A stretch of 30,264 nucleotides of DNA from an uncultured Lachnospiraceae bacterium (lineage in GTDB: Bacteria; Bacillota; Clostridia; Lachnospirales; Lachnospiraceae). A model generated the notes under the pieces. That model was not told the origin of the DNA, searched no databases, and was given only the letters and a program-made list of their open reading frames with translations. A program made the translations under genes and the position numbers. Shown here piece after piece: positions 1-8,486 of the stretch (its first letter is position 1; each line of letters opens with the position of its first letter). The stretch is taken from NCBI GenBank assembly GCA_910579085.1, contig CAJTRU010000006.1:1-30264 (forward strand), given 5' to 3'.

Positions 1-122
1 AGGGATACTATGCACTGCTGCGTGGGCTGACGTAGCGGAAGCGTGCCCTGTCATGTAATAATTTAGTGGAACACCAGAAACTCTGCGTCCGCCCATACAA
101 AAACACAGGATAACCGGAAACC
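1..122 (+). repeat. Partial copy of the palindromic repeat family found at 23.6-24.8 kb
   Basis: This stretch matches the right arm of the element at 24259-24777. The shared words are AATTTAGTGGAACACCAGAAA, followed by CTGCGTCCG after a short divergence, and a terminal ATAACCGGAAA that corresponds to ATAACTGGAAA there. It also carries AGGGATACTATGCACT, which recurs at 24359-24374. The left part of the element lies outside the window. The copy ends about 16 bases before the -35 box of the CvfB promoter. No gene is visible in it. Confidence 0.75.
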
Positions 123-137
123 ATCCACAATCAATTA

Positions 138-166
138 TTGACATTATTATTAAATTACCATAGAAT
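138..166 (+). promoter_or_regulatory. Sigma-A type promoter of the CvfB gene
   Basis: TTGACA (138-143) and TAGAAT (161-166) are separated by exactly 17 bases. The start codon follows about 60 bases downstream, with GGAG ahead of it. The -35 box is a perfect match and the -10 box has one mismatch. Confidence 0.75.
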
Positions 167-225
167 ATTAGTTACATGTTATTTAGGAATTTTTGGTTAT
201 TTTTTAGAATTTATGGAGATTAATT

Positions 226-1071
226 ATGAAACAGAAAATAGAACTTGGCAAAACCCAGGAACTTATTGTTACTAAAGAAACAAATTTTGGTGTATACTTA
301 AATACTCCTGGCGGTGATGAAACATGCCACATCCTGCTGCCAAAATCACAAGTCCCTGAAGGGACAAAACTTAAGGATGTTCTGGAAGTTTTTGTATACA
401 AGGACTCAGAGGACAGGCCTATTGCAACTACCCAGAAGGCTATGGTTGAACTTGGCGGTATTGCACGCCTGCATGTTAAGGAAATATCACATATTGGCGC
501 ATTTCTTGACTGGGGGCTTGCTAAAGACCTGCTGCTGCCTTTTAAGGAATGGATTTATGAAGTCAAACAAGATGATGAAGTTTTAGTTACACTCTACCTT
601 GATAAAAGTGAAAGGCTATGTGCCTCTATGAAGGTTTACGAACTTTTAAGATGTGACTCACCTTATAACAAAGATGATGAAGTTGACGGAAGGGTATATG
701 AAACTAGTGATAACTTTGGTATATTTATTGCTGTTGATGACAAATATTCAGCTCTCCTTCCAAAGAAAGAAGTATTTGAAACATACCATATTAACCAGCA
801 GGTACATGCAAGGGTAACACAAGTCCTTGAAGATGGAAGGCTTACATTAAGCGTTAAAAAGAAAATACCTGAACAGATGAATGAAGATGCAAAATATATT
901 TTTAACTGTCTTAAAGATGCTGGCGGCTTCCTTCCATTTAATGATAAGAGTGACCCAAAAGACATTAAAAGCCAGTTCCATATGAGTAAAAATGCTTATA
1001 AGCGCGCTATCGGGCATCTCCTGAAAGACCGCCTTATTACTATTGAAAGTGATGGAATACACATGGTTTAA
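226..1071 (+). CDS. cvfB: CvfB/YitL-type S1 RNA-binding protein
   Basis: The product is 281 residues, close to the usual CvfB size. It reads as tandem S1-like OB-fold segments: roughly 1-60, 65-135 (containing HVKEISHIGAFLDWG, typical of S1 domains) and 145-215 (GRVYETSDNFGIFIAV, then TLSVKKK). A C-terminal winged-helix part follows at about 220-281. CvfB family proteins bind RNA and affect virulence factor expression in Staphylococcus; the precise role here is inferred. The start has GGAG seven bases upstream. The gene has its own promoter and is transcribed towards the fatty acid operon, with a shared terminator between them. Family assignment is firm; the physiological role is not. Confidence 0.88.
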   Translation: MKQKIELGKTQELIVTKETNFGVYLNTPGGDETCHILLPKSQVPEGTKLKDVLEVFVYKDSEDRPIATTQKAMVELGGIARLHVKEISHIGAFLDWGLAKDLLLPFKEWIYEVKQDDEVLVTLYLDKSERLCASMKVYELLRCDSPYNKDDEVDGRVYETSDNFGIFIAVDDKYSALLPKKEVFETYHINQQVHARVTQVLEDGRLTLSVKKKIPEQMNEDAKYIFNCLKDAGGFLPFNDKSDPKDIKSQFHMSKNAYKRAIGHLLKDRLITIESDGIHMV

Positions 1072-1084
1072 TAACAATAAAGCC

Positions 1085-1130
1085 AAAAATCCCAGCGGGC
1101 AGTTATCTCTGCCTTGCCGGGATTTATTAT
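1085..1130. terminator. Bidirectional terminator between cvfB and accA
   Basis: AAATCCC (1087-1093) pairs with GGGATTT (1119-1125), and inside it GGCAG (1098-1102) pairs with CTGCC (1109-1113). The stem is flanked by an A-run on the left and a T-rich tail on the right, so it can end both convergent transcripts. Confidence 0.8.
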
Positions 1131-1146
1131 ATTTATTATATTTATT

Positions 1147-1944
1147 TTATTCCATAAATTCCCCATACTGCCTGAACCTCTTATATCTCCTGCCTAAAAG
1201 CCCTTCTGTTGAAAGTCCCCTTAATTCTGGCAAGGTTTCCCTTAATGCAGTTTTTATCTGGTCTGTTGTAAATTTAAGGTTATTTTCAATGCCTTCTTTA
1301 GGTTCGTAAAATATCCTGTCTACAATACGGTCTTTCATAAGGTCTTTTGCTGTCATCTTCATAAGTGTTGCTGCTTCTTCTACCCTTGACGAATCTCTCC
1401 AGAGTATACTTGCAAAGCCTTCTGGCGAAAGTACAGAAAAAAGCCCGTTTTCAAGCATCCACACTGTATCTGCAACTGCAAGCGCAAGCGCCCCGCCGCT
1501 GCCGCCTTCACCTGTAAATATACTTATAACAGGTGTTTTAAGGCTGGACATCTCTTTAAGGTTTCTTGCAATAGCTTCACCCTGTCCTCTTTCTTCTGCA
1601 CCTATTCCCGGATATGCACCAGCAGTATTTATAAAAGTTATTACAGGACGTTTAAATTTCTCTGCCTGTTTCATAAAGCGCAAAGCCTTACGGTATCCCT
1701 CTGGACCTGGCTGGCCAAAATTGCATTTTACATTTTCTTCCAGGTCATGCCCTTTCTGTATTCCTACAACAGTAACTGGTATTCCTTCAAAGCTTGCAAT
1801 ACCGCCTATTACAGCACCATCATCTGCATAAAACCTGTCACCGTGGAATTCCAGGAAATCCTCAAATATATCTTCTATAAATTCTTTTGTATTAGGTCTC
1901 GCAATTTTTCTGGCAATTGCTACCTTCCTCATTGTATCATTCAT
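1147..1944 (-). CDS. accA: Acetyl-CoA carboxylase carboxyltransferase, alpha subunit
   Basis: AccA pairs with AccD to transfer CO2 from carboxybiotin to acetyl-CoA, giving malonyl-CoA. The 265-residue product has the crotonase-like core: EFHGDRFYADDGAVIGGIA, then INTAGAYPGIGAEERGQ, then FTGEGGSGGALALAVAD, whose glycines form the oxyanion hole. An in-frame ATG lies 13 codons upstream (1983) but has no ribosome binding site. The ATG at 1944 has GGGGG six bases before it and is preferred. It is the last gene of the fatty acid operon, 69 bases after accD. The sequence around its start is almost the same as that of fabG. Confidence 0.95.
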   Translation of the reverse strand: MNDTMRKVAIARKIARPNTKEFIEDIFEDFLEFHGDRFYADDGAVIGGIASFEGIPVTVVGIQKGHDLEENVKCNFGQPGPEGYRKALRFMKQAEKFKRPVITFINTAGAYPGIGAEERGQGEAIARNLKEMSSLKTPVISIFTGEGGSGGALALAVADTVWMLENGLFSVLSPEGFASILWRDSSRVEEAATLMKMTAKDLMKDRIVDRIFYEPKEGIENNLKFTTDQIKTALRETLPELRGLSTEGLLGRRYKRFRQYGEFME

Positions 1945-1987
1945 AAAAATCCCCCATGCTGCCTCTGGTGGCATAAATGTCATAACA

Positions 1988-2015
1988 GACAGGCTGCTTC
2001 TACGCCTGGCCTGTC
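1988..2015 (-). other. Hairpin overlapping the accD stop codon
   Basis: GACAGGC (1988-1994) is perfectly complementary to GCCTGTC (2009-2015), with weaker pairing continuing outward. In the mRNA it spans the end of accD and the start of the accD-accA gap. There is no T-run after it, so it is more likely an mRNA-stability or processing hairpin than a terminator. Confidence 0.5.
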
Positions 2016-2880
2016 AGCTGCTATGCAGTTTTAAAATAGTTGCAAGCTCTTCCCTTAGTTTTTTACGGTGTACTATCCTGTCCGTAAAACCATGTTCTAA
2101 CTGGAATTCTGCTCTCTGGAAACCTTCTGGCAGCTTCTGGTGTATAGTCGCTTGTATAACCCTCTGGCCTGCAAATCCAATAAGTGCCTTTGGCTCTGCA
2201 AGAATAATATCACCAAGCATTGCAAAACTTGCTGTTACACCACCAGTTGTAGGGTCTGTAAGTACTGTTACATATAAAAGTCCTGCTTCATCATGTCTTG
2301 CAATCGCAGAAGACACTTTTGCCATCTGCATAAGCGAAATAATGCCCTCCTGCATCCTTGCGCCGCCTGATGTTGTAAAAATTACTATAGGCAGCCTGTA
2401 TTCAGTTGCATATTCAACGGCACGGGTAACCTTCTCGCCAACTACTGAACCCATGCTTCCCATCATGAAATGGCTGTCCATTATAGCAAGGACTACCTCA
2501 TAACCATCAATTTTAGCATGGCCTGTTACTACAGCCTCTGGTATTCCAGCCTTTTTCTGTGCATTTTCTATTACTTCATCATAGCCCGGGTATCTCATAG
2601 GGTTCTTTGGCTTCATGCCGCTGTCAAGTTCTATAAAACTTCCTTCATCACATGTAATGGCAATTCTTTCCTCTGGACTCATTCTGAAATGTGCATCACA
2701 CTCAGGACATAATTTATATTCTGTAACCTCTTTTTTATAAATTATGGATTTACATGTATTGCATTTAATCCACATCCCGTCAGGTATAGATGGCTCATTT
2801 CTCTTTTTCCTTCTGTCACTCTTCTTTTTGTCATCACTGCCATCCAATGAAAAATAACTCTTTTTACCAAATAAATTCAC
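2014..2880 (-). CDS. accD: Acetyl-CoA carboxylase carboxyltransferase, beta subunit
   Basis: The product is 288 residues with the N-terminal zinc ribbon of AccD: CNTC at about 41-44 and CPEC at about 58-61. The crotonase-like core follows, with TSGGARMQEGI, DPTTGGVTASFA and a GFAGQRVI motif near the end. It forms the carboxyltransferase with AccA in the cytoplasm. The start codon is GTG, with GGAAGGA about eight bases before it. It begins four bases after the accC stop, so the two are probably translationally coupled. Confidence 0.96.
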   Translation of the reverse strand: MNLFGKKSYFSLDGSDDKKKSDRRKKRNEPSIPDGMWIKCNTCKSIIYKKEVTEYKLCPECDAHFRMSPEERIAITCDEGSFIELDSGMKPKNPMRYPGYDEVIENAQKKAGIPEAVVTGHAKIDGYEVVLAIMDSHFMMGSMGSVVGEKVTRAVEYATEYRLPIVIFTTSGGARMQEGIISLMQMAKVSSAIARHDEAGLLYVTVLTDPTTGGVTASFAMLGDIILAEPKALIGFAGQRVIQATIHQKLPEGFQRAEFQLEHGFTDRIVHRKKLREELATILKLHSS

Positions 2881-2884
2881 AGTA

Positions 2885-4243
2885 TCATTCCTTCCACTCT
2901 TCTAAAAAAGATTCTAAAAATGAAGTATTAAAATTACCTTTCTGGTAATCTGGATTATTTAAAATACTATTCTGGAACTCTATATTAGTATCAATTCCAT
3001 CTATAATAAATTCATATAGTGCACGTTTCATCTTTGAGATTGCCTCTTTCCTGCTGTTTCCATGAACAATCACTTTAGCTATCATGGAATCATAAAACGG
3101 AGGAATCTCATACCCTTCATACACTGCTGTATCTACACGTATTCCAAGCCCCCCTGCTGGTATAAGCAGATAATCAATAAGCCCAGGACATGGGGCAAAA
3201 TTACGTGACGGGTTCTCTGCATTAATACGGCACTCAATAGAATGGCCGTTTATTTTAATGTCTTTCTGGCTAAAGGAAAGCTTCTTTCCATCAGCTATAT
3301 TAATCTGTTCTTTTACAATATCAACGCCTGTAACCATTTCTGTAATTGGATGTTCTACCTGGATACGCGTATTCATTTCCATAAAATAATATTCCTGTGA
3401 TGCTTCATCATACAGGAATTCAATAGTGCCTGCACTCTGGTATCCTGCTGCTTTTGCAGCCAGTACCGCAGAATTACACATCTTTCCGCGCACATTTTCT
3501 GGCAGGACAGGGCATGGGGCTTCTTCAAGCACTTTCTGGTTCTTCCTCTGGAGTGAGCAGTCCCTTTCACCAAGATGTATAACATTGCCATGTGAATCAC
3601 CTAATACCTGGACTTCTACATGCCTTGCTTTCTCTACAAGCTTTTCCATATACATTTTGTCATCACCAAAAGCTTTAATTGTCTCACTTCTGGCAGACTC
3701 AAAAGCCTCTTCCAGTTCTTCCTCTGAACGCACTATCCTTATGCCCTTGCCGCCGCCTCCAGCAGATGCCTTTACCATTACAGGATATCCAAGTTTATTT
3801 GCAACTTCATATGCTTTTCCTGTATCTTCAATGACACCATCACTTCCAGGTATAACAGGCACACCTGCCTTTACCATCATATCCCTTGCATTAGATTTAT
3901 TGCCAAGTGCATCAATTACCTGGGCAGAAGGCCCAATAAACTTAATATTACATTCTTCACACATAGCTGCAAATGTACTGTTCTCTGAAAGAAAACCAAA
4001 ACCTGGATGTATTGCCTGTACTTTTTTCTCTACAGCAGCACATATTATATTATTCATATTCAGATAACTGTCATGCACCTTTGCTGAACCAATGCATACA
4101 GCCTCATCAGCAAGCTGTGTGTGCAGTGCCTCCCTGTCAGGTTCAGAAAATACTGCTACTGTCTTAATCCCCATTTCGCGGCATGCCCTTATTATACGTA
4201 CTGCAATTTCACCGCGGTTGGCAATTAAAATCTTGTCAAACAT
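2885..4243 (-). CDS. accC: Biotin carboxylase subunit of acetyl-CoA carboxylase
   Basis: AccC carboxylates the biotin on AccB using ATP and bicarbonate. The 452-residue protein starts with the typical MFDKILIANRGEIAVRI. It contains the ATP-grasp glycine loop KASAGGGGKGIRIV, the ERDCSLQRKNQKVLEE signature, and EMNTRIQVEHPITEMVTG in the catalytic region. A longer TTG start at 4255 overlaps the ribosome binding site GGAGGGG, so the ATG at 4243 is chosen. It lies 35 bases after fabZ and directly before accD. Confidence 0.96.
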   Translation of the reverse strand: MFDKILIANRGEIAVRIIRACREMGIKTVAVFSEPDREALHTQLADEAVCIGSAKVHDSYLNMNNIICAAVEKKVQAIHPGFGFLSENSTFAAMCEECNIKFIGPSAQVIDALGNKSNARDMMVKAGVPVIPGSDGVIEDTGKAYEVANKLGYPVMVKASAGGGGKGIRIVRSEEELEEAFESARSETIKAFGDDKMYMEKLVEKARHVEVQVLGDSHGNVIHLGERDCSLQRKNQKVLEEAPCPVLPENVRGKMCNSAVLAAKAAGYQSAGTIEFLYDEASQEYYFMEMNTRIQVEHPITEMVTGVDIVKEQINIADGKKLSFSQKDIKINGHSIECRINAENPSRNFAPCPGLIDYLLIPAGGLGIRVDTAVYEGYEIPPFYDSMIAKVIVHGNSRKEAISKMKRALYEFIIDGIDTNIEFQNSILNNPDYQKGNFNTSFLESFLEEWKE

Positions 4244-4278
4244 ATACCCCTCCAATCAAACGGCTGTACCAGCCGCCA

Positions 4279-4704
4279 CTAACCAATCATAAATACCAGT
4301 TCTGCCTGGGCGGCAACCTTATCGCCAACATACGCTGTACCCTGGCCAATCCCGGCATTTTTCTTTAACTTTTCTATTTTAACTTCAAGACGGAGGGTGT
4401 CGCCTGGAACTACCTTCTTCTTAAACTTGGCATTTTTAATACCCCCAAAATATGCTGTTTTCCCTCTGAATTCATCCATTGAAAGTATTGCAACCGCCCC
4501 TGCCTGTGCCATTGCCTCAACTATAAGCACACCTGGCATAACAGGTTCTTGTGGGAAATGCCCTGCAAAAAATGGTTCATTATATGTTACATTTTTAATA
4601 GCTGTTACGGATTCCCCCTCAGCTATTTCTTCTATTCTGTCAAGCAGGAGAAATGGCTGCCTGTGAGGAATAATTTCCATAATCTCCTTTATATCCATTG
4701 CCAT
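4279..4704 (-). CDS. fabZ: 3-hydroxyacyl-ACP dehydratase FabZ
   Basis: FabZ dehydrates 3-hydroxyacyl-ACP to trans-2-enoyl-ACP. The 141-residue hotdog-fold protein has the active-site motif GHFPQEPVMPGVLIVEAMAQ, with His49 and Glu63 in this numbering, and the family start EIMEIIPHRQPFLLLDRI. An ATG at 4731 is in frame but lacks a ribosome binding site. The ATG at 4704 has GAGGT seven bases upstream. The sequence before its start resembles that before fabF. It is the only dehydratase in the operon; whether it also isomerises to make unsaturated acids cannot be seen from the sequence. Confidence 0.95.
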   Translation of the reverse strand: MAMDIKEIMEIIPHRQPFLLLDRIEEIAEGESVTAIKNVTYNEPFFAGHFPQEPVMPGVLIVEAMAQAGAVAILSMDEFRGKTAYFGGIKNAKFKKKVVPGDTLRLEVKIEKLKKNAGIGQGTAYVGDKVAAQAELVFMIG

Positions 4705-4745
4705 AATTAATACCTCATTTCTGTGCTGCATTAAATACCTTTGTA

Positions 4746-5279
4746 TTATAAAAGCCTGAAAAGTTTCTCACCAAATTCTACAAACTGCCCATCCTCAACT
4801 AATACTTCTGCAATTTTTCCGCTCTTCTCACTTGTAACTTCATTCATAAACTTCATGGCTTCAATTATACATACGATATCACCCTTTGAAACAGTATCAC
4901 CTACATTTACATAAGGTGGTTTCTCTGGTGAAGAACTCTGGTAAAATGTACCAACAATAGGTGATGTTATAAAGTTGCCATTCTCTGCATCATCTTCATC
5001 TTTTGCCATTTTATCTGCTGGCAGGGAATTTAAAAGATTATCTGTTTCCTGCTTTTGCAAACCATCATTGCCAGCAGAAGGCATTTTGCCTGCCATAAAC
5101 ACAGCCTCTGGCCCTTCCATCTGGAAAGGTGCTTGTGGCAATGGTGGCACAGACGGTGGCATAGGTACTGCCTTGCCCCTGTTAAGACGTACAACTGCAT
5201 TGTCAAGCTGCACTTCCATATCATTAAGGTCTGTCTTTTCAAATATGGCAATAAGTTCTTTTACTTCTTCAAACTGCAT
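4746..5279 (-). CDS. accB: Biotin carboxyl carrier protein
   Basis: AccB carries the biotin that moves between AccC and AccA/AccD. The 177-residue protein has an N-terminal part, a flexible Pro/Ala/Met-rich linker (about 38-70), an acidic stretch (DEDDAEN), and the biotinyl domain at about 103-177. The biotin lysine is in EAMKFMNEV (Lys143), and ITSPIVGTFYQSSSPEKPPY is the usual domain start. GGGAGGGG lies about nine bases before the ATG. It follows fabF by 18 bases. Confidence 0.95.
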   Translation of the reverse strand: MQFEEVKELIAIFEKTDLNDMEVQLDNAVVRLNRGKAVPMPPSVPPLPQAPFQMEGPEAVFMAGKMPSAGNDGLQKQETDNLLNSLPADKMAKDEDDAENGNFITSPIVGTFYQSSSPEKPPYVNVGDTVSKGDIVCIIEAMKFMNEVTSEKSGKIAEVLVEDGQFVEFGEKLFRLL

Positions 5280-5297
5280 AATTTATATCCCCTCCCG

Positions 5298-6539
5298 TTA
5301 ATTTTCCCATTTCTTAAAACAAAGCACACCATTATGCCCTCCAAATCCAAATGTATTGGACAGTGCATAAACAGCCCCGTCAGCTTTTCTTCCAGTATTT
5401 GGAATATAATCAAGGTCACATTCCTCATCAGGGGTATTGTAGTTAATTGTAGGAGGCAGGAAGCCTTCTTCAAGGGCTTTTAAGCACACTATCGCTTCAA
5501 TAGCACCAGCAGCGCCAAGCAGATGCCCTGTCATGGACTTAGTTGAACTTACAGGTGTTTTATATGCTTCATCTCCAAACGCAAGTTTTATTGCTGCTGT
5601 TTCTGATGCTTCATTAGCATGTGTACTTGTTCCATGCGCATTAATATATGCTACATCCGCAGGAGTTATTCCAGCTTCTTCCATTGCTAGTTTCATAGCC
5701 CTTGCTGCACCTGAACCATCAGGTGAAGGGGCTGTCATATGATATGCATCACAGGTTGAACCAAAACCGGTTATTTCACCATAAATTGTTGCATTACGTG
5801 CAAGGGCATGCTCCAGTTCTTCAAGAATTAATATTCCTGCACCATCGCCCATAACAAACCCATCCCTTTCCTTGTCAAAAGGCTTGCATGCACCCAGAGG
5901 GTCTTCATTTGTTGAAAGTGCTGTAAGGTTTGTAAAACCAGCAATGCCAATTTCACATAAAGATGCTTCTGCACCACCAGCTATACATGCATCAAGATAC
6001 CCATGTTTAATATTCCGGAATGCTGCACCAATAGAATGTGTACTTGTTGAACATGCTGTAACTATATTTTCACATGCACCTTTAGCACCATACTGGATAG
6101 CAATATTTCCTGCTGCCATATTGCCAATTGTCATAGGTATAAAAAGCGGTGAAACCCTTGAAGGTCCTTTTTCATTAAGGCGTATTACCTGCTCCTGCAT
6201 TGTCATAAGGCCGCCAATGCCAGAACCAACAATAACACCTGTCCTTAACGCATCATCCCCCTTAATCTCCAGGCCGCTGTCCTCCATAGCCTGTGCTGCT
6301 GCTGCCATTGCATAAACAGAATATAAATCATTCCTTTTTATATCCTTTTTATTCATATATTTTTCAGCATCAAAATCCTTAACTTCCGCACCAATCTTTA
6401 CCTTGTAATCTGTTGTGTCAAATTTAGTAATCCTGCCTATTCCACACACGCCATTCTTTATACCCTCCCAGAATGAACTTACTGTGCTTCCAAGTGGTGT
6501 AACTGCACCCATTCCTGTAATAACACATCTTCTTGACAT
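5298..6539 (-). CDS. fabF: 3-oxoacyl-ACP synthase II
   Basis: FabF extends acyl-ACP with malonyl-ACP. The 413-residue protein has the complete Cys-His-His triad: Cys163 in TACSTSTHSIG, His302 in NAHGTSTHANE and His339 in KSMTGHLLGAAG. The C-terminal SNTFGFGGHN is also typical. The start has GAGGT seven bases upstream. An interleaved inverted repeat in the leader (6555-6614) ends immediately before this ribosome binding site. No fabB-like second elongation synthase is seen in the window. Confidence 0.97.
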   Translation of the reverse strand: MSRRCVITGMGAVTPLGSTVSSFWEGIKNGVCGIGRITKFDTTDYKVKIGAEVKDFDAEKYMNKKDIKRNDLYSVYAMAAAAQAMEDSGLEIKGDDALRTGVIVGSGIGGLMTMQEQVIRLNEKGPSRVSPLFIPMTIGNMAAGNIAIQYGAKGACENIVTACSTSTHSIGAAFRNIKHGYLDACIAGGAEASLCEIGIAGFTNLTALSTNEDPLGACKPFDKERDGFVMGDGAGILILEELEHALARNATIYGEITGFGSTCDAYHMTAPSPDGSGAARAMKLAMEEAGITPADVAYINAHGTSTHANEASETAAIKLAFGDEAYKTPVSSTKSMTGHLLGAAGAIEAIVCLKALEEGFLPPTINYNTPDEECDLDYIPNTGRKADGAVYALSNTFGFGGHNGVLCFKKWEN

Positions 6540-6554
6540 TTAAAACCTCGTTTC

Positions 6555-6614
6555 TGCGCTGTTTCTTTATTAAGGCAGGTTTTGTGGCTAACAGCGCATA
6601 CACAAAAGCCTGCC
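6555..6614 (-). promoter_or_regulatory. Interleaved inverted repeats in the fabG-fabF gap
   Basis: TGCGCTGTT (6555-6563) is a perfect complement of AACAGCGCA (6590-6598). GGCAGGTTTTGTG (6574-6586) pairs with CACAAAAGCCTGCC (6601-6614) with one bulge. The order is A-B-A'-B', so the two stems must form a pseudoknot or exclude each other. In the mRNA the last arm ends about four bases before the fabF ribosome binding site. A translational switch is an inference. Confidence 0.6.
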
Positions 6615-6622
6615 TGGATTTG

Positions 6623-7351
6623 TTACATAACCATCCCGCCATCTACATTAAGTACCTGGCCTGTAATATATGTGTTCTCTGCCAGAAATACTGCTGCACT
6701 TGCAATGTCTTCTACGCTTCCATAACGCTTAAGTGGTATAGACCCAAGCATTGCTTCCTTAACATCTTCACCAAGCACATCCGTCATATCTGTTTCAATA
6801 AAACCAGGTGCAATTGCATTGCATGTAACACCACGCTGTGCAAGTTCCCTGGCAGCAGACTTTGTAAGGCCAATTACACCAGCTTTAGACGCTGAATAAT
6901 TAACCTGCCCTATATTCCCTGTAACACCTGATACCGATGCCATATTAATAATAGCACCACTGCGCTGTTTAAGCATAATGCTGCTTGCATGGCGCACCAT
7001 ATTAAATGTACCCTTAAGGTTTGTATTTATAACCTGGTCAAACTGCTCTTCTGACATACGCATAAGCAGCATATCCCTTGTAATCCCTGCATTATTTACA
7101 AGCACATCAAGTGTGCCAAATTCTTTCTTTACATCTTTAACAAGCTGTGCTGCAAACTCAAAATCTGCAACATCGCCTTTTACTGGAAGGCATTTTACAC
7201 CGCATGCCTCAATTTCACTAACAACACCATCTGGCAGTGTACTATGGTAATTAAGTACAATATTGCATCCCTTTTTTGCAAATGCAATGGCAACTGCCTT
7301 TCCTATTCCTTTTGCTGCACCTGTTACTACTGCTGTCTTTCCATTTAACAT
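6623..7351 (-). CDS. fabG: 3-oxoacyl-ACP reductase
   Basis: FabG reduces 3-oxoacyl-ACP with NADPH. The 242-residue short-chain dehydrogenase has the cofactor motif TGAAKGIG (10-17), NNAG (87-90) and the catalytic Ser139, Tyr152 and Lys156 (NYSASKAG). The C-terminal GQVLNVDGGMVM is typical of FabG. GGGGG precedes the ATG by six bases. About 130 bases separate it from fabD, an unusually large gap for this operon, with a small terminator-like hairpin in it. Confidence 0.96.
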   Translation of the reverse strand: MLNGKTAVVTGAAKGIGKAVAIAFAKKGCNIVLNYHSTLPDGVVSEIEACGVKCLPVKGDVADFEFAAQLVKDVKKEFGTLDVLVNNAGITRDMLLMRMSEEQFDQVINTNLKGTFNMVRHASSIMLKQRSGAIINMASVSGVTGNIGQVNYSASKAGVIGLTKSAARELAQRGVTCNAIAPGFIETDMTDVLGEDVKEAMLGSIPLKRYGSVEDIASAAVFLAENTYITGQVLNVDGGMVM

Positions 7352-7426
7352 AATAATCCCCCATGCCGCTTAGATGTATTTTCCAGCTTGTCCCCATACT
7401 GCATTATTACAGTCTGGATATAAATG

Positions 7427-7448
7427 AAAAACGCCACGTTCCTGCGGC
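7427..7448 (-). terminator. Weak terminator-like hairpin between fabD and fabG
   Basis: In the mRNA, GCCGC and GTGGC pair (one G-U) around a six-base loop and are followed by GTTTTT. The stem is only five pairs long, so partial termination is plausible but full termination is not, as the downstream genes need transcription. The rest of the gap shows no gene. Confidence 0.4.
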
Positions 7449-7481
7449 ACAAAATAATTAAGTTTATAATTTCCTGTCCTG

Positions 7482-8417
7482 TTATGCATTAAGTTTTTCT
7501 AACGCCTTTTCAAGTGTAGAAGTATCTTCAACATTTACATTTGTAACACCTTTTAATATACGTTTTACAAAGCCGCACAAAGTCTTTCCTGGCCCTAATT
7601 CAATAAATGTGTCTGCACCTTTTTCACTCATATTGCGCACAATCTGTTCCCATCTTACAGGACAGCATATCTGTTTTGCCAGTATTGGCACAATATCGTT
7701 TTCCGACTGTACTATTTCTGCATTTACATTTGTAAATACTGGTATCTTCATAGGTGAGATTGACAGTTTTTCAAGTTCTACAACCAGCTTTTCTGCTGCT
7801 GGCATAAGCATTTCTGTATGGAATGGCCCGCTTACTTTAAGCTTTACTGCCATTTTTGCACCTTTTTCTTTTGCAAGTTCTGCTGCCTTTGCTGCTGCTT
7901 CTGCCTTCCCGGCAATTACAATCTGCCCTGGTGCGTTGTAATTGGCAGGTACTGCCAGTCCAAGCCCCATGTCCACAGCCTCCTTGCAGGCTTCTTCAAC
8001 TAACTCTGTATCTAATCCTATAATGGCATACATAGCCCCTTCACCACTAGGGACTGCTTCTGCCATGAACTTTCCTCTCTTCTGGACAAGGGCAACTGCC
8101 TCTTTAAAATCCATAGCGCCGCTTGCAACATATGCGGAATACTCACCAAGGCTTAAACCAGCAGCCATATCAGCACGTACGCCACGCTCCTCTAACACTT
8201 TCATGGCAGCAATGCTCATAACCAATATTGCTGGCTGTGCAAATTCTGTATCCCCAAGTTTTTTCTCATCATTAAAACAAATGTCTTTTATAGAATAACC
8301 AAGCACTTCATCTGCCTGGTCAAATATCTCTTTTGCAACTGTATAATTATTGTATAAATCTTTCCCCATACCAGCATATTGCGCACCCTGGCCGCTGAAC
8401 ATAAAGACAGTTTTCAT
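7482..8417 (-). CDS. fabD: Malonyl-CoA:ACP transacylase
   Basis: FabD loads malonyl groups on the acyl carrier protein. The 311-residue protein has FMFSGQGAQ at its start, the nucleophile Ser89 in GLSLGEYSA (the family usually has GHSLG), and His200 in VSGPFHTEM. A longer in-frame start at 8486 lies inside a strong hairpin and has no ribosome binding site. The ATG at 8417 has GGAGGAG directly upstream. In many related operons fabK lies between acpP and fabD; here the gap is about 80 bases and holds only a hairpin. Confidence 0.95.
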   Translation of the reverse strand: MKTVFMFSGQGAQYAGMGKDLYNNYTVAKEIFDQADEVLGYSIKDICFNDEKKLGDTEFAQPAILVMSIAAMKVLEERGVRADMAAGLSLGEYSAYVASGAMDFKEAVALVQKRGKFMAEAVPSGEGAMYAIIGLDTELVEEACKEAVDMGLGLAVPANYNAPGQIVIAGKAEAAAKAAELAKEKGAKMAVKLKVSGPFHTEMLMPAAEKLVVELEKLSISPMKIPVFTNVNAEIVQSENDIVPILAKQICCPVRWEQIVRNMSEKGADTFIELGPGKTLCGFVKRILKGVTNVNVEDTSTLEKALEKLNA

Positions 8418-8442
8418 CTGCTCCTCCTCCGATATTATGGAA

Positions 8443-8486
8443 TTGTCTGGCATGCACCGGGGAAAAACACCGGTACTGCCAGACAA
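8443..8486 (-). other. Strong hairpin between acpP and fabD
   Basis: TTGTCTGGCA (8443-8452) pairs perfectly with TGCCAGACAA (8477-8486), and ACCGG (8456-8460) with CCGGT (8470-8474) inside it. No T-run follows on the minus strand. It is therefore a likely 3' stabiliser or RNase site for the acpP message, not a terminator. Confidence 0.75.

Noticed and set aside
8418..8486. Remnant of fabK between acpP and fabD
   Set aside because: The 81 bases hold a hairpin and a ribosome binding site only; no FabK-like residues are seen in any frame.
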